64,000 nucleotides of DNA from Cohnella caldifontis (GTDB lineage Bacteria; Bacillota; Bacilli; Paenibacillales; Paenibacillaceae). Made by a program: the position numbers and the translations under genes. A model generated the notes under the pieces. It made no database searches. It was not told the DNA's origin and saw only the letters and a list, made by a program, of their open reading frames with translations. How positions within the stretch are numbered: position 1 is the stretch's first letter; the number at the start of each line of letters is the position of its first letter. This document shows, piece by piece, positions 56,441-64,000 of this stretch. Location: NCBI RefSeq assembly GCF_029360585.1, contig NZ_JAQZSJ010000001.1, positions 310,001-374,000 of the forward strand, in the 5' to 3' direction.

Positions 56441-57280
56441 TTACCGGTTCCGCATTCGATATTCGGTCGGCGTCATGCCGGTCCATTTTTTGAATGCCTT
56501 GGAAAAATAGAGCGGATCCCCGTACCCGACGGACGCGGCCACTTGTTCCACGCTGAAAGGCTCGCGGAGCAGCAGCTTGGCCCTTTCGATTCTCGCCCGT
56601 TGCAGGTAGCGAACCGGGGACATCCCGATTTCCCGCACGAACAATTTGGTCAAATGGGTGCGATGGTACCCCAAGTCCTTCGCCAATTCCGCGATCGTGA
56701 CGGGAAGGGCCAGCTGCGACTCCAGCCAGCGCGCGGCGCGGTCCGCCGTTCTCGCGGCGGCGCCGGCGCGGCTGACGGCGGGCGGACCTTGCGGCCGGTT
56801 CGTGCGCGCCCAGGAAGCGAAAGCCAAGCCCAGCCAGCCCTCCGCTTCCCAATCGGACGTCCAATCTCCGCTCCGGAACCGCTCCTCGATCGCCTGCGCG
56901 GAAGCCGCCGGCACCGAATCCGCGCCGGTCACGACCGGACTTTCCGGCGAAACGCCCGCCCCGACTAGCCATTTCGCCGCTTTCGCGCCCCGGAACGCGA
57001 TCCAGCGATACCGCCAAGGATCGCGGGCGTCCGATTGGTACGTGTGCAGCTCGCCGGGGAAGATGAAAAAGCTGTCTCCCGCCGTCAGCTCGTACACCCG
57101 ATCCCGGCAGCGGTACGTGCCGGCCCCTTCTATGATCGTATGCACTAAGTAGTAATCCAGCACCTGAGGCCCCATCCGATGCTCCGGCTCCGTCTGCGAA
57201 TGGCCGGCGAAGAGCACGGCGAGCTCGTCGTTTTCCCGCGGATCCGGATGCACCGCGGTCATGCTGAACGGCGTTTTCAT
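56441..57280 (-). CDS. AraC-family transcriptional regulator
   Basis: A 279-residue regulator with an N-terminal cupin (about 20-110, YYLVHTIIEGAGTYRC, GDSFFIFPGELHTY) and a C-terminal pair of helix-turn-helices (LGYHRTHLTKLFVREIGMSP, VGYGDPLYFSKAFKKWTGMT). The ATG at 57280 follows CGGAGG; starts further upstream lack one. It is divergent from the GH4 gene, so control of alpha-galactoside use is likely. Confidence 0.88.
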   Translation of the reverse strand: MKTPFSMTAVHPDPRENDELAVLFAGHSQTEPEHRMGPQVLDYYLVHTIIEGAGTYRCRDRVYELTAGDSFFIFPGELHTYQSDARDPWRYRWIAFRGAKAAKWLVGAGVSPESPVVTGADSVPAASAQAIEERFRSGDWTSDWEAEGWLGLAFASWARTNRPQGPPAVSRAGAAARTADRAARWLESQLALPVTIAELAKDLGYHRTHLTKLFVREIGMSPVRYLQRARIERAKLLLREPFSVEQVAASVGYGDPLYFSKAFKKWTGMTPTEYRMRNR

Positions 57281-57414
57281 TTCCCAGGACCTCCGCGATA
57301 AACTACAAAATTCCATGCGTTGCTCTTTTCTGTCCATGGCGCAAGGAATGCGCTTTCCTCTATTCTAGAACGCGTAGAGCCTTTATACAACCGTATTTCA
57401 AGGAGGATGACCCG

Positions 57415-58716
57415 ATGTCCAAAATCACGTTTCTGGGAGCCGGAAGCACCGTATTCGCCAAAAATGTACTGGGTGACTGCATGCTCACGCCCGCCCTTCA
57501 GGGCTTCGAAATCGCCTTGTACGACATCGATCCCGTACGGCTGGCCGATTCGGAGCGCATGCTGAACAACTTGCGGCGCACCTCCGGCAGCACGTGCCGG
57601 ATCCTCGCGTACTCCGACCGCAAGGAGGCGCTGCGCGGCGCGAAATACGTGGTCAACGCCATACAGGTCGGCGGTTACGACCCCTGCACCATCACCGACT
57701 TCGAAGTGCCGAAGAAATACGGCCTGCGGCAGACGATCGCGGACACCGTGGGCATCGGCGGCATTTTCCGCAACCTGCGCACGATCCCGGTCATGCTGGA
57801 CTTCGCCAGGGATATCCGGGAGGTATGCCCGAACGCGTGGTTCCTGAACTACACGAACCCGATGGCGGTGCTGACGAACGTCATGAACACCCACGGCGGC
57901 GTGCAGACGGTCGGACTATGCCACAGCGTCCAGGTTTGCGTGAAGGACCTGTTCGCGAACCTCGGCATGGATCCGGCGGGCGTCCAATCCAAAATCGCCG
58001 GCATCAACCACATGGCCTGGCTGCTGGAGGTCACGAAAGACGGGGTCGACCTGTATCCGGAAATCAAACGACGGGCCGCCGAGAAGCAGAAGGAGAAGCA
58101 TCACGACATGGTGCGTCTCGAGATGATGCTCCGTTTCGGCTACTACATCACCGAATCGTCGGAGCATAACGCCGAGTACCATCCTTACTTCATCAAGCGG
58201 AATTACCCCGAGCTGATCGAGCGCTTCAACATTCCGCTCGACGAATACCCGCGGCGCTGCGTCCACCAGATCGAACAATGGAAGAACATGCGGGACCAGC
58301 TCGTGAACGACGCCGATTTAACCCATGTGCGGAGCCACGAGTACGCCTCCTACATTTTCGAAGCGATGGAGACGAACCGGCCGTTCAAAATCGGCGGGAA
58401 CGTCATGAATACGGGCGGCCTGATTTCCAACCTACCCCGCGAAGCGTGCGTGGAGGTTCCTTGCCTCGTCGACGCGTCGGGCGTCACGCCGACGCATGTC
58501 GGCGCCCTGCCTCCGCAGTGCGCGGCGCTCAACCGCACCAACATCAACACGCAGCTGCTCACGATCGAAGCGGCCGTCACGGGCAAGAAGGAACATATCT
58601 ATCACGCGGCCATGCTGGATCCGCACACGGCCGCCGAGCTCTCGATCGACGACATCGTCTCGCTCTGCGACGATCTGATCGAAGCGCATGGCAGCTGGCT
58701 GCCTAAGTTCCATTAA
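57415..58716 (+). CDS. melA: Alpha-galactosidase, GH4 family (MelA-like)
   Basis: NAD+- and divalent-metal-dependent glycosidase. The 433 residues have the Rossmann start ITFLGAGSTVFAKN, NYTNPMAVLTN, the metal site GLCHSVQ and GINHMAWLLEV, and NADLTHVRSHEY-like catalytic Tyr region. GH4 also holds alpha-glucosidases and glucuronidases, so the substrate is probable, not certain. The ATG follows CAAGGAGGATG. Confidence 0.88.
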   Translation: MSKITFLGAGSTVFAKNVLGDCMLTPALQGFEIALYDIDPVRLADSERMLNNLRRTSGSTCRILAYSDRKEALRGAKYVVNAIQVGGYDPCTITDFEVPKKYGLRQTIADTVGIGGIFRNLRTIPVMLDFARDIREVCPNAWFLNYTNPMAVLTNVMNTHGGVQTVGLCHSVQVCVKDLFANLGMDPAGVQSKIAGINHMAWLLEVTKDGVDLYPEIKRRAAEKQKEKHHDMVRLEMMLRFGYYITESSEHNAEYHPYFIKRNYPELIERFNIPLDEYPRRCVHQIEQWKNMRDQLVNDADLTHVRSHEYASYIFEAMETNRPFKIGGNVMNTGGLISNLPREACVEVPCLVDASGVTPTHVGALPPQCAALNRTNINTQLLTIEAAVTGKKEHIYHAAMLDPHTAAELSIDDIVSLCDDLIEAHGSWLPKFH

Positions 58717-58727
58717 AACCGCGCCGA

Positions 58728-58784
58728 AACGCAAAGGGCCGTCCGCCCGGTTCGAAACCGGCCGCGGACGGCCCCTTGCGTTTC
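58728..58784 (+). terminator. Bidirectional terminator after melA
   Basis: A stem of about 19 bp with one bulge (58728-58746 with 58764-58783) lies between two convergent genes; TTTCCCC follows on the plus strand. Confidence 0.65.
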
Positions 58785-58787
58785 CCC

Positions 58788-59486
58788 TCAAGTATCCTCG
58801 CCTCTGCGCAACGCGTACATGGACCCGTACAAGATCAGGATCAACATGCCGAAAAGAATCGTAAACGCGAAGGCGTACGGATTCAGCCCCTCGATCACGC
58901 CTTCGATCAGCCGGAACGGGTTGAATATCGCGTCCCAGCTGTTGAGTCGGACGACCCTGCCCAGATAGATGCCGAAGCCGCCGAGGAAAGATGCGCCGGT
59001 TACGAACAGCCAGCCGGCCGCGCCGTTCCAGACTCGGCTCACGATGGCGTGGAAGTGCCGCATCGAAACATACCCCAGCAGAAGTCCGCCCCAGGAAAAC
59101 AAGAAAAACACGACCAGGTCATACCATAGGATGAAGCTGTCCCTCCGGTAAGGGCGAAAGATCAAGTGGATGAAGTCGGTGGTCAAATAGGGGGCATTCG
59201 GATACAGCAACAGCCACCCGATGCCAAGCACGAACAAAACCGGCAGCCGGAGCGCTCCCCCGATCGATCGGCAGGCTTGCGCCGCGACAAGGGAGACGAG
59301 CAGCGGCAGCCAAGCCAGGAACAAGTTCCACAGCATGAAAATGAACGAATCGCTTCCGATCCGAAATTCCCTTACGAGAATCAGCAGCACGCACAGCACC
59401 GAGATGCCGCACAGCATCCCGTATACGGCCGGAGAAACCGGATCGATGCGGGACGATCCGTTCGCGCGGTTCGACGTTCGGGACAC
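58788..59486 (-). CDS. DUF1361 membrane protein
   Basis: A 232-residue protein with seven or eight membrane helices and the family segments LLYPNAPYLTTDFIHL and GRVVRLNSWD. Function is unknown. GTG at 59486 follows GGGGGGGTATC. Confidence 0.85.
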   Translation of the reverse strand: MSRTSNRANGSSRIDPVSPAVYGMLCGISVLCVLLILVREFRIGSDSFIFMLWNLFLAWLPLLVSLVAAQACRSIGGALRLPVLFVLGIGWLLLYPNAPYLTTDFIHLIFRPYRRDSFILWYDLVVFFLFSWGGLLLGYVSMRHFHAIVSRVWNGAAGWLFVTGASFLGGFGIYLGRVVRLNSWDAIFNPFRLIEGVIEGLNPYAFAFTILFGMLILILYGSMYALRRGEDT

Positions 59487-59550
59487 GATACCCCCCCATT
59501 CCTTCTGACGCGTTACGCCCGGTTCCGGTTCGCGCCGCCGAACGCCGCGC

Positions 59551-60510
59551 TTACCCTCCGTACTGTTCCAACAGCTTCCCGTATTCTTCTTCGAGTCGGG
59601 CCGTTTCCCGCTCCTGCTCCGACCTGCGGCCGGACAATGCCCGCATGGCTTCGTTCAGTTTGCCCTGATGGGCATGGACGGAATCGATCGAATCGCGGAT
59701 GCGCCCCTGCACCATCCAATCCGCGATCAATCCGTCGAAAAAGTAATCCGCGAACGAGAGAAAACCGCCGATTTCCGGACCGCCCGCGCCAAAGCCCATG
59801 TTCACGTCCTGCAATTCCCGGGCGAAGCGCCTCAAGTGATGCTGCGCGTCGTGAATATGTTCCCGGGCTTCGTCGATCCGGCCGTGCTTGATCATCGTAG
59901 AGATCATGCCGCCGCCGAGCAGATCGTAGACGCCCCAATCGCCGGCCGATCCCAGGCGGTCCTCCGCCTGGCGGAGCGCTTGCCGGGCATCCTCGCCCGC
60001 GGCTTCCGCCTCCCGGATTTCCTTCAGCAGCCGCTGAGCTTCGGCAGCCTGGCCGGCGATCGCTTCCAGCCGCTGCGCCGTATCGGGATCGAACTCGCGG
60101 ATCCACTCCTCCTTGAGCTCCATGATCCGCGTAAGCTCGGCGTCCGCGCCGGCGACCTCCGCGAGCTCCCGCTTCGTCTGTTCCCGGTCGGTCTCGAGCC
60201 GCTCTAATAAGGCTAGGGCGGCATCGTATTTCAGCTTGGCTTCGGCCGCTTCCTTCCGTTCTTTCGAGAGCCGCTCCTCCCAGTCCCCGAACAGCCCGTG
60301 CCAGAACTGGGCGAACGACGAAGCCGCGAGCTTCTCCTCTTCTTTCCGTTCCTTGTCCAGACGCTGCCGGCACTCCTCCGCCGTCCAGCGCCGGTCGGAG
60401 AGCTCCACGTCCAGATGGTTCAAACGGCGTTCCAGCTTCGCCTTTCGTCCCAAATCCTCGCGGCATTGGCGCAGCCGGTCGTTCCATTCCCGGATCGCCG
60501 CGCGTTCCAT
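59551..60510 (-). CDS. Coiled-coil protein of unknown function
   Basis: A 319-residue protein rich in Glu, Arg and Ala, mostly helical and with strong coiled-coil heptads over most of its length. A Gly-rich middle (GGGMISTMIKHGRIDEAREH, FGAGGPEIGGFLSFADYFFD) may be a folded or membrane-touching region. The ATG at 60510 overlaps the aldo/keto reductase stop by one base (TGATG), so the two are coupled. Confidence 0.65.
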   Translation of the reverse strand: MERAAIREWNDRLRQCREDLGRKAKLERRLNHLDVELSDRRWTAEECRQRLDKERKEEEKLAASSFAQFWHGLFGDWEERLSKERKEAAEAKLKYDAALALLERLETDREQTKRELAEVAGADAELTRIMELKEEWIREFDPDTAQRLEAIAGQAAEAQRLLKEIREAEAAGEDARQALRQAEDRLGSAGDWGVYDLLGGGMISTMIKHGRIDEAREHIHDAQHHLRRFARELQDVNMGFGAGGPEIGGFLSFADYFFDGLIADWMVQGRIRDSIDSVHAHQGKLNEAMRALSGRRSEQERETARLEEEYGKLLEQYGG

Positions 60511-61496
60511 CAGTAGCTGCCCCGGATGAAAGGATGGACTTTCTCCGCATAGAAGGAGCGAAGCCGGCTCTGCTCTTCCGGCGTGAACGAGCGGACGCCC
60601 AGCGCCCCCAGATTGTCTTCCACCTGGCGGACCGACTTGAAACCCGGAATGACGCACGTGATCTCCGGGAAATCAAGCAGCCACTTCAGCGCGGCATGCG
60701 TCATGCTGCCGCCGCGGCCTTCCGCGATCCAGGCGAGCTCGCGCGCCAATTCCACGCCTTTCTCGAACGGCAGGCCGGCGAACGTCTCCCCGACGTTGAA
60801 CGCCTGTCCGTTGCGGTTGAAATTCCGGTGATCGTCCGCTTCGAAACGGGCATCCGCCGTGAACTTGCCCGTCAGGAGGCCGCTCGCCAGCGGAAGCCGG
60901 ACGAGCAGGCCGACGCCTTTCGCCTGCGCGGCGGGAAGCAGCGTATCGATCGGTTTCTGCCGGAAAACATTGAAAATGATCTGCAGCGCCTGCACGCCGG
61001 GCTGCTCCAGGCAGAGCAAGCCCTCTTCCACCGATTCGACGCTCACGCCGTATGCACGGATTTTCCCTTCCCGCTGCAGCCGGTCCAGGACGCCGAACAC
61101 GGATCCGTCCTTCAGGATCTCGATCGGCGGACAATGGATCTGGTACAGGTCGATCGTTTCCCGCTCCAGGCGGCGCAGACTGTCCTCGCACCACGCGTTA
61201 ACCTTCTCGTAGGAGTACGTCTTCGGGTCGCGGATATCCCCCGCCCGGCAAAATTTGGTGGCGATATGGATGCGGTCCTCGCGCCCTTTGGTCGCGCGGG
61301 CGAGCAGCCGCTCGCTGCGGCCGTCGCCGTATACGTCCGCCGTATCGAAGAAATTGACGCCTTCGTCCATCGCTTTGTCCAATGCCCGCAGCGATTCGGC
61401 TTCGTCCGTCTGTCCCCAAGCGCCTCCGATCGCCCATGTTCCAAAGCTCAATTCGCTGACCTGCAAGCCGGTTTTCCCGAGCGGCCGGTATTCCAT
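60510..61496 (-). CDS. Aldo/keto reductase
   Basis: NADPH-dependent oxidoreductase with a TIM barrel. The 328 residues have MEYRPLGKTGLQVSELSFGT, the catalytic Asp/Tyr in FDTADVYGDGRSE, the Lys in HIATKF, and the C-terminal cofactor segment CVIPGFKSVRQVEDNL. The ATG at 61496 follows CGGAGG; an extension to 61685 is not supported. The substrate is unknown. Confidence 0.9.
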   Translation of the reverse strand: MEYRPLGKTGLQVSELSFGTWAIGGAWGQTDEAESLRALDKAMDEGVNFFDTADVYGDGRSERLLARATKGREDRIHIATKFCRAGDIRDPKTYSYEKVNAWCEDSLRRLERETIDLYQIHCPPIEILKDGSVFGVLDRLQREGKIRAYGVSVESVEEGLLCLEQPGVQALQIIFNVFRQKPIDTLLPAAQAKGVGLLVRLPLASGLLTGKFTADARFEADDHRNFNRNGQAFNVGETFAGLPFEKGVELARELAWIAEGRGGSMTHAALKWLLDFPEITCVIPGFKSVRQVEDNLGALGVRSFTPEEQSRLRSFYAEKVHPFIRGSY

Positions 61497-61544
61497 GGAT
61501 GCTTCCTCCGTTTCGCGATTCAAAGCGCTTCTATGATCTCTATT

Positions 61545-61553
61545 ATTATAGCA
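61545..61553 (-). promoter_or_regulatory. Candidate extended -10 promoter of the aldo/keto reductase
   Basis: TGCTATAAT on the minus strand lies 49 bp before the start; the -35 side (CGGAAA) is poor. Confidence 0.5.
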
Positions 61554-61600
61554 AAAGTTACCGGAGGTTTCCGCCTTCGGCCCTTCCTCCAGCGGAAGAT

Positions 61601-63607
61601 TCAGTTCCATGGCAGCTGGCTGTCCCGCGCGTTCCGCTGCTCCTCCGTCAAGGTCAACCGTTCCCGCTTGCGCACGTACTCGCACACGGTTTGCACATAG
61701 GTGGCGTGCGACCAGGTAAGCGGTGCGACCGACAGCGGCGAGCCGTCCACGGGATGCAGCTGTTCCGGCAAATTGCCGCCGGGCAGCGCGGAACGCGCGA
61801 CCATCTCCAGCATCCGGCGCGGCTCATCCAGCTCCTCGGCGCTCCGCGCGGTTTCGATCCGGTATTTCGCCAGCCAGAGCGTGCAGATGATCCAGGGATT
61901 GCCCGGCGCGACATTCACGTCGTCGAGCGCGCGGAAATAATAGTCTCCTCTGTACCGCGCGACCCCGCCGATGTCCGTCTTGACCGTCAATCCCTCCGCG
62001 ATCGCCTCCATCGTGGCGCGGACGCGGGGATCCTCCGCGGGCAGAACGCCGAATTCGAACAGGGCGAACAGGCTGCTCTCCAGCGTCATGTCCTTCTCCC
62101 AGCGGCCGTCCCGCCAGACCAATCCCCGGGCGAACCTGCCGGCTCCCTCGTCCCAGAGCCGGTCCAGAATGCCTTGCTTGATCCGGTTCGCGGCCCCCCG
62201 GTAGCGGTCGCTCCGGTCATAGTCGCCGAACAGGTCGGCGAAACATGCCGCGCCCATCAAGCCGCCGTAGACCGAGGAGGCCGTGTACGTCCAGATGCCG
62301 TAGCGCTCTTCCCACAGATCGTAGCTGGGTCGAGGCAACCCGAGCGATTCCTCGACGTATTCGCACAGGAATTCGGCCGCCCGCCGGACAAGCGAGCCGT
62401 ACAGCGCCTGGGGGAGCTCGATTTCCCCGTGCCGGGCGTAATCCTTCCACAGCGCGTACGGCACGAGCGCGGTCTCGTCCTCCTGGATCGGCAGGCGGGG
62501 AACCCCGTCTACGACGTACGGATGCCAGCTGGAGCCCACGGTTCCGTCCGGATTGTATTTGTGGTACAAGTAGCCGCCGGGGGAGAGCGCCTTCGCGCAG
62601 AAATGGAAGAACGGCGCGATCGTTCCGTGATAACCGGCGAGAGACATCGCGTCCGCGATCAGCGCCCCGTCTCTCGGCCACATGTAGCTGTAATGGTCGC
62701 GGTTGTACTGCAGGATGTCGGAATCGTTCGCCGCCAGGATGGCTCCCCGTTCGTCGATCTGCGTGCGGACGATGAGCAGGCTGTGCTTGAACTGCCGGAC
62801 GGCCGGCTCGGGCAAATCCCCGAATCGGCTGCCGACGCGGGACAACCAATGGTTCCAATAAATGACGATCCGGCTGAGCAGCTTCTCGGGGTGGCTGTCC
62901 GCCACGTAACGATCGAGGCGTTTGACCTCCTCCAGGCTGTCCCCGACGGACATCCAGTAATAGACCGTGCCCTCTCCTTCCGGCTGCACCCGGGTCCGGA
63001 AGGAGATCGCGCTGTCTACCGAACCCTGCGCGATCGCGTTGCCCGCGAGCTCTCCGTCCTCGGCGTCGCGCCAGGTGCCTTCGGCACCGTAGAACCGCTT
63101 GATCCCGGTCGAAAACTGATCGATGCCTCCGGTATCCGAACGCCCGTTGAACATGAAATACGAAGAACGCTTAAAGTGGAAGACGGTGCGGTTGTCCGGA
63201 TAAAACGCCGCGGTATCGCCGACTTCGCTGCCGTCGATCATTAAATCCTGGTGGAAAAAGACCCGGACATCTTTCGGCGAGCCGCCCAAGTTCCGCACCA
63301 CGACCCGTTTCAGGAAAATGCATTCCCGCTGATGGATCCCGTCGTTGATTTGCAGTTCCAGCCCCAGCTTCTCGTGGCGGGCCGTGACGTTGGTGACGAG
63401 GGAATCCTCGACGTAACCCAACTCGATTCGCCATGCCGGATCGTCGAGCCAGGCGAACTTTCCTTCGGCCCATACCCCGACCCGGCACTTTTGGCCTCCG
63501 ACGTGGTTCAGCTGTCCGACGTAGGGATAATACAAATCGCGGATAAAGCCGTGCCGGTCCAGATTGATCAACAGCTTGCCGTTGCCGATCACCAGATGTC
63601 GCGCCAT
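61601..63607 (-). CDS. Glycoside hydrolase family 15 protein (glucoamylase/trehalase-like)
   Basis: Cytoplasmic alpha-glucan-acting hydrolase. The 668 residues have an N-terminal beta-sandwich (about 1-230) and an (alpha/alpha)6 barrel with YMWPRDGALIAD, the ED pair near IQEDETALVPYALWKDY, and WERYGIWTYTASSVYGG. No signal peptide is seen. The ATG at 63607 follows AGGAGGGAGC. It lies 40 bp after glgA, so it may act on glycogen. Confidence 0.85.
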   Translation of the reverse strand: MARHLVIGNGKLLINLDRHGFIRDLYYPYVGQLNHVGGQKCRVGVWAEGKFAWLDDPAWRIELGYVEDSLVTNVTARHEKLGLELQINDGIHQRECIFLKRVVVRNLGGSPKDVRVFFHQDLMIDGSEVGDTAAFYPDNRTVFHFKRSSYFMFNGRSDTGGIDQFSTGIKRFYGAEGTWRDAEDGELAGNAIAQGSVDSAISFRTRVQPEGEGTVYYWMSVGDSLEEVKRLDRYVADSHPEKLLSRIVIYWNHWLSRVGSRFGDLPEPAVRQFKHSLLIVRTQIDERGAILAANDSDILQYNRDHYSYMWPRDGALIADAMSLAGYHGTIAPFFHFCAKALSPGGYLYHKYNPDGTVGSSWHPYVVDGVPRLPIQEDETALVPYALWKDYARHGEIELPQALYGSLVRRAAEFLCEYVEESLGLPRPSYDLWEERYGIWTYTASSVYGGLMGAACFADLFGDYDRSDRYRGAANRIKQGILDRLWDEGAGRFARGLVWRDGRWEKDMTLESSLFALFEFGVLPAEDPRVRATMEAIAEGLTVKTDIGGVARYRGDYYFRALDDVNVAPGNPWIICTLWLAKYRIETARSAEELDEPRRMLEMVARSALPGGNLPEQLHPVDGSPLSVAPLTWSHATYVQTVCEYVRKRERLTLTEEQRNARDSQLPWN

Positions 63608-63647
63608 GCTGCAGCTCCCTCCTAGGATCCGCCCGATTCCGGTCGGC

Positions 63648-64000
63648 TTAAGCGTCCGTGCGCCCAGCGGTCTGCTCCCGCTGTCCGGCCAGCTCCCGGT
63701 AGAGGCGTTCGTATTCCCGCGCGGAGGCGTTCCAGCCGTAATCCCGTTTGGCTCCGTTCGCGAGCAGGGCGGCCCGATGTTCCGGATTCCTCCAAAAGCC
63801 CAACGCTCTTCGGACGGTATACAGCAGGTCATGGGCAGTCGGAGGACCGAAGCTGAAACCGTTCCCTTCTCCTGTATATTCGTTGTATGGCTCGACCGTG
63901 TCGCGCAGCCCCCCGGTTTCCCGCACGATCGGAACCGTCCGGTACCGCAGGGCGATCATTTGGCTCAGCCCGCAGGGCTCGAACCGGGAAGGCATCAGAT
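63648..64000 (-). CDS. glgA: Glycogen synthase GlgA, C-terminal part (gene runs off the window)
   Basis: GT5 glucosyltransferase that extends alpha-1,4-glucans from ADP-glucose. Only the last 116 residues are in the window, but LMPSRFEPCGLSQM and RETGGLRDTVEPYN are the family's hallmark catalytic end. The gene continues to the right of the window. Its stop is about 40 bp before the GH15 start. Confidence 0.85.
   Translation of the reverse strand, partial: LMPSRFEPCGLSQMIALRYRTVPIVRETGGLRDTVEPYNEYTGEGNGFSFGPPTAHDLLYTVRRALGFWRNPEHRAALLANGAKRDYGWNASAREYERLYRELAGQREQTAGRTDA

Overview
The window is a piece of a spore-forming, high-GC Bacillota chromosome, most likely from the Paenibacillaceae (Cohnella, Thermobacillus or Paenibacillus-like). 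The evidence is the sporulation set (spo0A, spoIVB, spoIIIAA-AH, gerA, gerP, gerT, splB, yjcZ), GC-rich codon use, strong AGGAGG ribosome sites and a very high share of TTG and GTG starts. No rRNA or tRNA gene and no CRISPR array was seen. From 1 to about 43.4 kb the gene order follows the known Bacillus subtilis bkd-spo0A-spoIIIA-yqh-mntR block closely; the right third holds gene groups that are not part of that block.

Left part (1-11.5 kb): the start of the branched-chain keto-acid dehydrogenase genes (bkdAA partial, lpd), a small yqzF-like membrane protein, a 0.7-kb array of 52-bp tandem repeats, a PrsA-type foldase, a tricistronic GerA-type germinant receptor, an Hsp20 chaperone and a lipoprotein. 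A short AT-rich patch (10.6-11.5 kb) carries an NTF2/SnoaL-like gene and the frameshifted N-terminus of a tyrosine recombinase.

Centre (11.5-43.4 kb, mostly minus strand): spo0A, spoIVB, recN, argR, tlyA, dxs, ispA, xseB, xseA, folD, nusB, a DUF2273-amaP-asp23 envelope-stress trio, accC-accB, the eight-gene spoIIIA operon, yqhV, a plus-strand phosphosulfolactate synthase and DUF441 gene, lysC, a second repeat-rich gap (36.6-37.3 kb) holding a 52-bp array related to the first but inverted, then efp-pepQ-aroQ, yqhR, yqhQ, a patatin-like protein and mntR. Overlapping ATGA or TTGA stop/start junctions show translational coupling.

Right part (43.5-64 kb): splB; a Zur-controlled znuA-znuC-znuB-ccdA operon with a near-perfect Zur box under a consensus promoter; metG behind a T-box leader; yidD-zur; divergent gerT and gerP(A-E) with a short YjcZ-like gene; a PucR/CdaR-type regulator; a zinc-ribbon protein; an AraC regulator divergent from a GH4 alpha-galactosidase; a DUF1361 membrane protein; a coiled-coil protein with an aldo/keto reductase; and a glgA(partial)-GH15 pair for glycogen or alpha-glucan metabolism.

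The most unusual items are the two related, oppositely oriented 52-bp repeat arrays, a possible alternative-hairpin switch that can hide the spoIIIAC ribosome site, paired REP-like palindromes, and ccdA placed in the zinc-uptake operon.
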